From Amia ocellicauda (lineage: Eukaryota > Chordata > Actinopteri > Amiiformes > Amiidae): a stretch of DNA of 64,000 nucleotides. The stretch covers positions 32,448,227 through 32,512,226 of the forward strand of contig NC_089863.1 of NCBI RefSeq assembly GCF_036373705.1, read 5' to 3'. Of the stretch, positions 57,501-64,000 are shown one piece after another (position 1 is the first letter of the stretch; every line of letters begins with the position of its first letter). Below the pieces are notes generated by a model. That model had not been told where the DNA came from. It ran no database searches and worked only from the letters and a program-made list of their open reading frames with translations. The position numbers were made by a program, and so were the translations under genes.

Positions 57501-57717
57501 TCTGTGCTGGAGGCTGGGGTGTCTGGGCAGACATTGCTGTGTGTGTGGGGAGAAACAGAAAGGGGAATGTGAGGAATGTCCTCTCCAGACCTGCAAGGCT
57601 GTGTACTGTGCCCAGTGCTGGAAGGACCTAGGAAGATTCTGTTTTGCCTGCACACCTTTCACTCAAAACATCTCTGGGGAGAACAATAGTGAAACAGACA
57701 TTAAATACGCAGAGTAG
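36359..57717 (+). CDS. dcst1: DCST1, DC-STAMP domain-containing protein 1
   Basis: Sperm multi-pass membrane protein, partner of DCST2 in sperm-egg interaction and orthologue of Drosophila sneaky; mammalian DCST1 is also reported as an E3 ubiquitin ligase. Coding exons: 36359-36410, 37007-37132, 37364-37438, 41201-41329, 41698-41837, 42264-42435, 43786-43929, 44427-44548, 47226-47383, 49593-49692, 50809-50904, 53027-53153, 54657-54773, 55036-55178, 55508-55615, 57481-57717. All introns are GT-AG and phases agree: 682 codons, 681 aa (human about 706). Hydrophobic helices lie near residues 38-58, 75-125, 258-278, 353-375, 439-470 and 536-556. The DC-STAMP domain spans roughly 350-600, with [14 protein letters not shown] and [12 protein letters not shown] blocks. 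The RING-like finger spans 622-660. The start ATG has A at -3 and G at +4. No lesions seen. Confidence 0.95.
36411..37006. other. DCST1 intron 1, nothing recognised
   Basis: AT-rich intron with no repeat recognised. Confidence 0.5.
39298..39660 (-). repeat. Dispersed LTR-like repeat, copy 2
   Basis: Second copy of the repeat at 31010-31475, in the same orientation, with shorter spacing in places. The reverse strand carries AATAAAAACC near the same end. No coding body. Confidence 0.55.
40335..40535 (+). mobile_element. tRNA-derived SINE with L2-type tail, 5'-truncated
   Basis: The body has TTAAATCCCAGGTGGAGGAC, CTGCTGTTGTACCCTTGAGC and CAGCTGTATAAATGGATA, well known from fish SINEs. The degenerate B-box region is GTTAAATCCC. 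The end is an L2-like tail (GTATGTCACCCTGCATGAGG, GTGTTTGCTAAC) and then ATAATAATAAT. The A-box part is missing. It would have been mobilised by an L2-type LINE (family knowledge). Confidence 0.7.
41838..42263. other. DCST1 intron 5, nothing recognised
   Basis: AT-rich intron. The acceptor CGGGCCTAAG has a weak pyrimidine tract but gives the only frame-consistent join to [10 protein letters not shown]. Confidence 0.55.
42436..43785. other. DCST1 intron 6
   Basis: Intron containing a small CR1 endonuclease fragment at 43338-43435 and otherwise no recognised content. Confidence 0.5.
43338..43435 (-). mobile_element. CR1 endonuclease fragment
   Basis: GGTTCTCTAACTAATGTCTC to GCCCTGACAAATTGA matches 11970-12067 of the minus-oriented CR1 copy along its whole length with scattered differences. 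It is a short isolated piece inside DCST1 intron 6. Confidence 0.75.
43930..44426. other. DCST1 intron 7, nothing recognised
   Basis: AT-rich intron; no repeat recognised. Confidence 0.5.
44964..45821 (-). mobile_element. Tc1-like transposon with internal deletion
   Basis: Inverted ends CACCGATCAGCCATAACATT (44964) and AATGTTGTGACTGATTGGTG (to 45821) are flanked by TA on both sides. The minus strand carries the transposase N-terminal part (45250-45700: helix-turn-helix region, [28 protein letters not shown]). It then jumps after KKVAWS directly to [20 protein letters not shown] (44996-45274). The stretch with both catalytic Asp residues is deleted. A different family from the DD36E copies. 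Confidence 0.9.
45869..46030 (-). mobile_element. CR1 LINE 3' end
   Basis: It begins CATAAGAACATAATAAAGTT, TACAAACGAGAGGAGGCCAT, the reverse complement of the CR1 3' terminus, and runs into the ORF2 C-terminal region near 46030 (TTTGTTCCAGATTGTGAC). A short 5'-truncated insertion in DCST1 intron 8. Confidence 0.85.
46031..47225. other. DCST1 intron 8, remainder
   Basis: AT-rich. Two similar stretches near 46380 and 46735 (GGTAGTxxTGxAATATAGTxT, TCTAAxCxTGxTCAAC) suggest an old local duplication. No coding frame was recognised. Confidence 0.4.
47772..47869. mobile_element. Nested foldback MITE, 98 bp
   Basis: 26-base arms 47772-47797 and 47844-47869 are reverse complements with one mismatch (left starts GGCTGTATTCGAAACCGCAT). 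The loop contains TACTACACGTACTACATATC. It is inserted in the hAT element. Confidence 0.85.
48198..48325 (+). pseudogene. BED zinc-finger remnant of a hAT transposase
   Basis: ATG TCT CGA AAA starts [14 protein letters not shown] frame change then gives KVSCTT and [22 protein letters not shown], the C-containing strand and GGTTNLRxHL are the BED-finger signature found at the N-terminus of hAT transposases. A stop follows (ISGII in the first frame). Frameshifted and without a downstream catalytic domain. Confidence 0.7.
48459..48498. repeat. (TTA)n microsatellite
   Basis: About 12 ATT units inside the hAT element. The isoleucine run in a minus-strand frame here is an artefact of it. Confidence 0.9.
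49693..50808. other. DCST1 intron 10, nothing recognised
   Basis: The 50140-50340 stretch is less AT-rich but shows no known repeat or gene. Confidence 0.45.
51186..52662. mobile_element. hAT element with 8-bp target duplication, non-autonomous
   Basis: TATATATT flanks both ends (51178-51185 and 52663-52670). Termini CTGGGATGGGCAAAGATACA and ATACTGCCCATCCCTG are of hAT type. Subterminal ATACAAAATAC-type repeats occur at both ends. No transposase frame is recognised in its 1477 bp. A fragment of the same family, reversed, is at 62955-63298. It lies in DCST1 intron 11. Confidence 0.88.
53154..54656. other. DCST1 intron 12
   Basis: AT-rich, with a degenerate CR1-like piece at about 54115-54380 (GAGGAACTGAATCTGTTTAA, CCTAGAACAGA) and a T-run at about 54549. 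No other features. Confidence 0.5.
54115..54380 (+). mobile_element. Degenerate CR1-like fragment
   Basis: AGGAGGAACTGAATCTGTTT and AACCTAGAACAGACACA resemble the CR1 ORF2 segment [11 protein letters not shown]. The rest (AAACGGCTTACTCCTTC..., GTGAAACACAGATAAGAGAA) is diverged but has the feel of a CR1 3' region. Low similarity. Confidence 0.4.
55616..57480. other. DCST1 intron 15
   Basis: Contains GC-balanced sequence at 55800-56440, which may be a repeat of LTR type but has no identified partner here. The rest is AT-rich. The last exon's acceptor is TTGTTGTCTCTCAG at 57467-57480. Confidence 0.45.
57481..57717 (+). other. dcst1: DCST1 last exon: RING-like finger and stop
   Basis: Encodes the C-terminal finger as one exon, residues 604-681. 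Cysteines lie in [20 protein letters not shown] and FCFAC, at about residues 622-660, followed by a short acidic tail ending KYAE and TAG. The equivalent in DCST2 is split by an intron. DCST1 from mammals is reported to use this region for ubiquitin ligation. Confidence 0.93.
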
Positions 57718-57930
57718 ACACACAGACAATCACACACACACACACACAGGCATCTGCAGTCCTGGACCAGGAGACCCATCTGATTTTACACACCAACACC
57801 CTTATGGTTCAGTTAAATCAGTTACTGGTCTAATTAGACTAAATTATCACTTTCTCATAATTATCAGTAGACTTTAGATGAAACATATAGAGATGATGAA
57901 AATCCCCTGTAATTCCATTAAAGACCCTTA
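57718..57930 (+). other. DCST1 3' UTR with candidate polyadenylation signal
   Basis: The stop is followed by a (CA)n run (about 57730-57750). ATTAAA at 57917-57922 is the best polyadenylation candidate, about 200 bp after the stop. The transcript end is not proven. Confidence 0.5.
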
Positions 57931-59557
57931 TTGCCATCTCTCTTGTTGTTATTACTATTTCTTACCAGATGCCCATTCTCGGAGTGACTGTTGCCGTCCG
58001 CCTCGGATGCTTAAACGTGGGTTTCGACGGTTAACGGTTTAGTATTATTAATACTAAATAGCAAATATGTAGTTATCTGGTGCTACACGTGTCCGTAAAC
58101 GTCCGTCCCGCCCACCAAGGAAATATCTCCGCTTCTGAAAGCGAAGCTGTGAGCTTGACTTGTAGACAGACAGGGAAGAGATCAGAGACATTGTGTCGGA
58201 AGATATAATCTCAAGTGCCGTGTGCGATCACGAAGAATTTAGTTTTATTAGCAGTATGGAGTGAAATGCACGTACAGAAACAATGACTGATTACAGTTAA
58301 TATCCGAGTGTATTAAAAACTTGGATTTCACAGGACCGGTGCAGTGCCTGACTAGTTAAAATAAACTGAAGGATAATAATGTTATTAATATTGTATGAAC
58401 AGCTGGACGGTGTTTCAGGCTGTGTTGTGTGAATGGTGTGCAGGACAATCCGCAGAGACAGTCAGTGTGAAGGCGAGCACGATTCAGTTAACGTGTCCAT
58501 TTACAAGATAAATGAATGAATAAATAAATACAGCAGATCTGGGTTTCCCTCTAAAATATTAAGGACTGGTTTAATAAATGCGTCCATAAGACGCGCACAC
58601 TTTAGTTCAATTATAACCTGCTATATTGTAGCTGTAGTTGTTAATCGTTAAACGTTTGTATTTAGTTTCAACTGTAACTTGCCCTGGTTAAGGACGTTTG
58701 CTAAGTATATTATAAATAATACGGCAAAAAGCATTGTTTGCAGTTACAAATCTGCAGAAAGAGTAAAAAATGAAGGGAGTCACGTCACATTTAAAATACA
58801 TATATACTAGCACAAATTATGATAATAATAATACTAAATAGCAAATATGTAGTTATTGTTGCACATGGAAACGTATTCTTATGGGGACGTGCTTGTCTGA
58901 ATATAATGTTGTCTACACGTTTAGCTCTTCCTAACATCTCTGAACAGAAACGTGTATTTATTACTCTGTTTACAATCATGTAAAGCACAAATAATAAAAT
59001 AGACACAAAAGTCCTTTTCACGTCAGGCTGTATCGCTGTAGTGTTGTTCTCTGTCTATGTTTTTAAAATGAAACACAAGCAAACCCACAATCGCTCTGCT
59101 CCTCCCATAAGAGAGGATGGACTTCACAACGGCCTGGTTTTACAAGAAAAGCTCTGGGACGTGTCCGGCACGAAATGGACACTTAAGCCATTGGAACCAA
59201 GGCATTAGTTGTCACTAGAAACATTTCTCAAAAGCTTGCCATACTATAATACAAAATATAGTACAAATTGCCTCCCCTGATGTGTGCAGAAGGATAGATC
59301 AAGTATAAATATAAATATCAAGTAAGATGATAAGTGCTGAAGCAGTAGAGGGAGGTATCAGGAGTAGAAGCTAGCATATTAGTACAATGAGAAAGCTAAT
59401 AAAAGTATGGTTGACTGGAATAGGACAAAGTGGGTCAAGGGTTACTCTCAAATTCTTAGCTGCTGTAGTGTAGTGGATTCTAGATTTAGAAGGGAGGAGG
59501 AGGCGGAAGAAGAGGGATTTATGATTTAGAAAGGTTTACTTTAGATCTAAAAGTTAA
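57931..59557. other. Intergenic, partly CpG-rich
   Basis: 57980-58480 is CpG-richer than most of the window (GCCGTCCGCCTCGG, GTCCGTCCCGCCCACC) and could be a promoter of a gene not in view. No exon was recognised. An L2-type tail (AACTTGCCCTGGTTAAGGAC, GTTTGCTAAGTA) lies at 58675-58735. A 27-base direct repeat occurs at 58050-58076 and 58830-58856. Confidence 0.4.
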
Positions 59558-59985
59558 GAACATAAGAGAGTTTACGAACGAGAGGAGGCCATTCGACCCA
59601 TCATGCTCATTTGGTGTCCATTTAATAGTGTCTATTCAGTCTATTTTTCAATTTTCCAAATTGTCGGCTTCAACCCCATTGCTGGGGAGTTTGTTCCAGA
59701 TTGTGACAACTCTCTGTGTGAAGAAGTGTCTCCTGTTTTCCGTTTTCCAATTTCCATTTGTGTACCCGGGTCCCTGTGTCCCGGCAGATCTGGAAAAGCT
59801 CCTCTGGTTTGATGTGGTCGAGGCTTTTCATGATTTTGAAGACTTGAATCAAGTCCCTACATAGTCTTCTCTGTTCCAGGGTGAAAAGGTTCAGTTCAAT
59901 CAGTCTCTCCGAGTAGGACATTCCCTTCAGACCTGGAATTAGTCTGGTCGCTTTCCACTGAACTGCCTCTAGAGCAGCAGCTGTA
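59558..59985 (-). mobile_element. CR1 LINE 3' end
   Basis: It starts AGAACATAAGAGAGTTTACG, AACGAGAGGAGGCCATTCGA (CR1 3' terminus, reversed). It continues through the ORF2 C-terminus read on the minus strand ([40 protein letters not shown]) and stops near 59985. Confidence 0.9.
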
Positions 59986-60039
59986 GGTCTGCCTACTATT
60001 CTAATTAGAATGTGAAGAAACCCTCTTAAATTGATGACA

Positions 60040-60480
60040 ATGGCAGCACAGGAGTTGTGTTGCAAATGGAAAATAAGTCTTTATTCAGGCCGGCCCGGAA
60101 GAAAAACAGAGCTAATGCGAGTCAGTCTCGTGTTCAAACAGCTTACAGTTCTCTTCTGGGTTTGTATTTTATACAGTTGTAAACAAAAGGTGAATAAAGT
60201 CAGGGCAGTGTCCCGGATGTGCATGTGGATTGGTTCAGCCCTCGCTTCTCTACTTCCTCTTCCTCCTTTGGAGTGTAGGGTTACCAAGCAGCGGGGGTGA
60301 TGTCACTGTTTCTGGGATGTGCAAAGGACTGTGGGGGAGAGAGTGGTTCAATGTGTTTTGCACATGGAACCAGACAGAGAAAAGTGGCTGCAGGGGGAGG
60401 GGAGGGAGAGAGAGACAAAGCTATACAACACAATATTATATATATTTTATTCAAATAAATATATACATATTCATATATAT
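60040..60480 (-). repeat. Possible LTR-like repeat
   Basis: The left edge has GTCTTTATTCAGGCCGGCCC, whose reverse strand carries an AATAAAG signal after a GC-rich stretch. The body is GC-balanced (CTTCCTCTTCCTCC, GCAGCGGGGGTGA). No coding body and no partner copy were found. Weak call. Confidence 0.3.
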
Positions 60481-61338
60481 TTGAACACGAGTTGATATGT
60501 CATTTCTTGTATTTAAAATTCTGACAAGACCTCAGGTCTTTTAGAATGACCCCAGCCTTCTTTTTAACACAATAGGTACACTAAACAATGAGCAGGTATA
60601 GTTTGCAGAGGTCATTCTTCACACTTTCACTTGTGATGACTTTATGGATCATATAATCAACAGCAAAGTGACTGATAACAAAAAGCATATAGAAATTGAA
60701 TCATCCTCACATATATAGCTTACACCTCCAACCCTACTCTGCCTCAGCCTACTTTGGACTTGTTAAACCTAGTTAATCACCAGCTTCTTTAATTACTAAA
60801 ATGAAAAACACTACCTGTGCACTCAACCCCATTTCTACTAAACAGCTAAAGGAATCTCTGCCATTAATTCCCTACCAATACAGATTATGAACACTTCTCT
60901 GTTGCTGTAGGTAAAAAAAAAAAGAATGCAGATCCAAATGTACTTTTAAGTTTGCCATAGTGCTGAATGGCCCTGTTGAAATTGTTAAATTATTTGTTAC
61001 TGTCATGTCAGACATGGTAAGACAGACTTGGGGAGGATAGGACACAAGTAGTAGTAAAAGGCTAAAAACCGGGCAGAAGGTCAAGGGCGGACAAACAGGT
61101 GTGTGGGGGCAATCCAAAGGCATTGTCAGGGAAACAAGCGTGGAAACAATGGTCAGGGATCAGGTAAATGGACTAAGATAGGTGAATCAAGAAAGGTGTA
61201 TCGCAACAAGGAAAGGCAGAGGTCTGATCAACAAGAAATAACATGCTCAGAAATGTAGCACTAATGCAAACAATGACATCACATCCATGACTGGAAACAA
61301 AGGGCTGTACATACAAGGGTAAATACAAAGGGCTAATG
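60481..61338. other. Intergenic, nothing recognised
   Basis: No convincing coding frame, repeat or RNA gene. Confidence 0.4.
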
Positions 61339-61667
61339 CAGTGGTTCCCAAACCGGTCCTGGGGGACCCCCTACCCTGTTGGTTTTTGTTCCAGCCGAGC
61401 TCTCAATTACTTAATTGAACCTTAATTGAAGTAACAATCTGCTTAGATTTTACATTTTAAATTGTGTAAGAAAATTGTTGTTTCTTCAATACGTTTTTTA
61501 ATATAATTCTATAATTAACTTAAAACCCCTACTGTTTGAAATAATGAAAAGTCTGTGATTTAGGAAATTATTAGTTCAATTAAGGGTTCAAATAAGTAAT
61601 TGAGAGCTCGGTTGGAACAAAAACCAGCAGGATAGGGGATCCCCCAAGACCGGTTTGGGAACCACTG
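61339..61667. mobile_element. Complete foldback MITE (hAT-like), 329 bp
   Basis: An 8-bp target duplication, GGCTAATG, lies at 61331-61338 and 61668-61675. Termini CAGTGGTTCCCAAACCGGTC and GACCGGTTTGGGAACCACTG are exact reverse complements. The arms stay complementary for nearly 100 bp, through TTTTTGTTCC and GAGCTCTCAATTACTT. The centre is AT-rich. Non-coding; it would depend on a hAT transposase elsewhere. Confidence 0.93.
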
Positions 61668-62229
61668 GGCTAATGAGTGGGGAATGAAGAGCAGGTGTGG
61701 AGAGAACTGAGAGACAGAGACTGATAATTAAATAATGAACTGTAAGGCAGGGAATGTCACAGTTAGTCTTCTGATCTTGTGCATGTTACTGTTATTATTT
61801 TACGAGATTTATGCACCGTTTTTGACAAAATTGACCATCACAAATATCCTAATACTCCACTTAGAAAATATTGTCAGTCAGTTATCTGTTATAAGATATC
61901 AGCTATAAGTAAAAACAGACTCCAATACAGTACAGATTAGTAATAACTGCTAAGACTTATTTGAGGTTAAGTGCTGCAGGATATAGCACCATAGTTATAC
62001 ACGCACTACTTTCTTGCCTGTCTGAGATCAAAATCTGACGGGAAAAATCTAAATACTCAACATACATTGATAAGATTGAAAAATGTTAACTTTAACTTCA
62101 CCCCAAAGAGATGGTGTGGAACTTGGGTGTCATCTGCCACCCATACCTCTAATTTGAATCACACATGCAGAATGTGTCAAGATCATCTTTCATCCAGTTG
62201 CTAAATATTGCTAAATTAAGACAATATCT
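61668..62229. other. Intergenic, nothing recognised
   Basis: Apart from the target duplication at its left edge, no feature was recognised. Confidence 0.4.
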
Positions 62230-62954
62230 TTCATTACATGACACTGAGTGTCTCCTCTGTTTTCCATTTTGCATGTATTCCTGCTGATCTGGAAAAGCTC
62301 CTCTGATTTGATGTGGTCGATGCCTTTCATGATTTTGAAGACTTTAATCAAGTTCCCACATAGTCTCCTCTGTTCCAGGGTGAAAAGGTTCAGTTCCCTC
62401 AGTCTCTCCGAGTAGGGCTTTCCCTTCAGACCTGGAATTAGTCTGGTTGCTCTCCTCTGAAATGCCTCTAGAGCAGCGATATCTTTCTTGAAGTGTGGAG
62501 CCCAGAACTGAACACAGTATCCAGATGAGGTCTAACTAGTGCATTATACAGTCTGAACATCACTGCCCTTGTTCTCAATTCTACACTTTTGACAATATAC
62601 CCTAGCATTCTGTTTGCCTTTTTTGATTGCTTCCCCACATTGTTTGGATGGAGAAAGTGAGGAGTCCACATAGACTCCTAGGTCTTTCTCATGCGATACT
62701 TCATCTAGTTCTATTCCTCCCATAGTGCAATTATCGTGGACATTTTAGTTACCTGCATGTATTACCTTGCACTTGTCCACATTGAATTTCATCTGCCAGG
62801 TGTCGGCCCAAAGTCCCTTTGAATATCCTGTGCTGCCGAGATTGTATCTGCTGAGGCACCTTTTTTAGTATCATCTGCAATTTGACAAGTTTGCTGACTA
62901 TCCCAGAGTCCAGATCATTAATATAGAATAGAAAAAGCAAAGGCCCTTTAAGGG
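62230..62954 (-). mobile_element. CR1 LINE fragment, ORF2 second half
   Basis: Minus-strand pieces: 62749-62988 ([25 protein letters not shown]) and 62468-62671 (KKANRMLGYIVKSVELRTRA, VRPHL). The C-terminal region runs to about 62230. Frameshifts are present and the reverse transcriptase active-site area is damaged. It is interrupted at 62955 by a hAT fragment. Confidence 0.88.
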
Positions 62955-63298
62955 ATATGTGAATATTTGATCTGTTAACTGGTTGCATATGTCAGATTTA
63001 TCGCACGACTTGTTGGGCAGAGGAAAGCTGTTGCTATCAAACATTGTCTACTTAATCAGCTGTGTCAGTTTACTGGTGAAGGGATAGATTAAATAGGCCG
63101 ATAGAAGGAAGGTTTGCAAAGTGATTTCATTCTCCCTTGTAAAAGTATTTTTAGTAATTTTAAAATACAAAAATACAGTAGTTCATTTTGATACATGGTG
63201 TGGCGGCTTCTGTATTTTGTAGTTTATTTTGATACACTTAAAATTAAGGTATTTGGTATCTTATTTTAAACACATTTTGATGTATCTTTCCCATCCCT
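62955..63298 (-). mobile_element. hAT fragment of the 51186-52662 family, reversed
   Basis: The reverse complement of this stretch follows 51186-51530 closely: AGGGATGGGxAAGATACATC, then TATCAAAATxAACTAC, AAGGTTTGCCAAGTGATTTC-like and TTGATAGCAACAGCTTTCC blocks. Only one terminus (CCCATCCCTG at 63289-63298) is present. CR1 sequence lies on both sides. Confidence 0.85.
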
Positions 63299-63425
63299 GA
63301 ATAATTTCCCTAATGTCCTGTACTGTTGGAAATATACCATCTGGCCCAGGTAATTCGTTTGTTTTTAATTCTGCTAATCCCTTTAGAACCTCCTCCTCAT
63401 TTATCCTGATCTCTCATAGGGTTTG
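63299..63425 (-). mobile_element. CR1 LINE fragment, start of reverse transcriptase
   Basis: AATAATTTCCCTAATGTCCT, GTACTGTTGGAAATATACCA and CTGGCCCAGG match 11308-11410 of the other minus-oriented CR1 copy. It encodes, antisense, the LKTNxSPGPDG region. Confidence 0.8.
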
Positions 63426-63439
63426 ACATGTCAAATGTT

Positions 63440-63475
63440 GCATGCACACACACACACACACACACATATATATGT
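63440..63475. repeat. (CA)n(TA)n microsatellite
   Basis: About 12 CA units pass into TATATAT. A simple repeat next to the CR1 fragment. Confidence 0.9.
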
Positions 63476-63759
63476 ACCAGTCAATGACAGGTCTCGTATA
63501 TTTTAAGAAAAGAAACATGTAATTTGAAGTACTAAACAAGATATATGTGTTAAATCAAGTAACCATAATATTCTATACACACCTTTTCTACAGGGGTTTG
63601 ACAGCACAAAGTATTTTAACTTATGCACCATTTTGCACCAGTCTTTTTTTTTTTTTAATGCTGCTATACACAGTGCATCTCTTGAGACGAGACCAAACAA
63701 TAGCAGAAAGTGTTCTTGCCAATTTTAAAGTATAACCAGCCACTTGTGACGATCAGAGG

Positions 63760-63761
63760 TA

Positions 63762-63812
<51 letters not shown>
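63760..63812. repeat. (AAT)n microsatellite
   Basis: About 17 AAT units. Unlike 8857-8907 it is not preceded by an L2 tail. Confidence 0.93.
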
Positions 63813-63814
<2 letters not shown>

Positions 63815-64000
63815 TGTGATACAGCTTAGTGGACACAATAGGGACAGCGCCCGGGCACTGAAGAGTTAACTATTTGAAGGAAGTCCCTCCTCCTAAGACG
63901 CGGAGCACACACAATTAAAGCAGCGCAATAAACCAGTAAAACTGCTTCCTCATCACAGGAGCGACGGGAGGGATCACAAATATCAAGCAATTAGGATTAC
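63813..64000. other. GC-richer window end, possible start of a neighbouring gene
   Basis: GGGACAGCGCCCGGGCACTG, CTAAGACGCGGAGC and AGGAGCGACGGGAGGGATCA are more GC- and CpG-rich than their surroundings, as in a promoter or 5' UTR. No ATG-led exon is identifiable before the window ends. Confidence 0.3.

Noticed and set aside
58791..59021. 76-residue minus-strand frame with hydrophobic ends
   Set aside because: It is AT-rich chance coding with no recognisable family, splice sites or conserved motif.

Overview
The window is from a ray-finned fish nuclear genome. Two multi-exon protein genes with GT-AG introns sit in AT-rich DNA full of CR1 and L2 LINEs, a DIRS-type remnant, Tc1/mariner and hAT transposons, foldback MITEs and short SINE tails. 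The amount of CR1, and its 3' end, recall gar, bowfin, sturgeon or an early teleost lineage; that placement is inference.

The two genes are the sperm membrane proteins DCST2 (minus strand, 31916 down to 1342, 14 coding exons) and DCST1 (plus strand, 36359 to 57717, 16 coding exons, 681 aa). They lie head to head, as in mammals. I joined the exons by hand, and every intron phase agrees across both genes. Both proteins are multi-pass membrane proteins with a DC-STAMP-like domain and a C-terminal cysteine-rich RING-like finger. In mouse and zebrafish the two proteins are needed together for sperm-egg interaction. About 4.4 kb separates the two start codons. That interval holds a palindromic RFX-type X-box about 300 bp before DCST1, a doubled CCAAT block with an octamer, and a block of TATAGTA palindromes.

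Layout: 1-1341, CR1 fragment, foldback MITE, Tc1-like remnant; 1342-31916, DCST2, whose 14-kb tenth intron (4460-18499) is a nest of transposons (L2 inside CR1, a DIRS-type remnant, CR1 ORF1/endonuclease, an intact Tc1-type transposon, and a THAP-bearing element inside a Tc1 remnant); 31917-36358, divergent intergenic region; 36359-57717, DCST1, with introns carrying a Tc1 remnant, two hAT elements with clear 8-bp target duplications, a SINE and CR1 tails; 57718-64000, DCST1 3' UTR, CR1 pieces, a foldback MITE and repeats, with no recognised gene.

I see no undescribed gene system. The most notable items are an apparently intact DD36E transposase with a roughly 1% diverged dead sibling 10 kb away, the X-box, the DCST2 end where a stop codon overlaps a splice donor, intron positions shared by DCST1 and DCST2, and a perfect 30-bp hairpin at the start of a CR1 copy.
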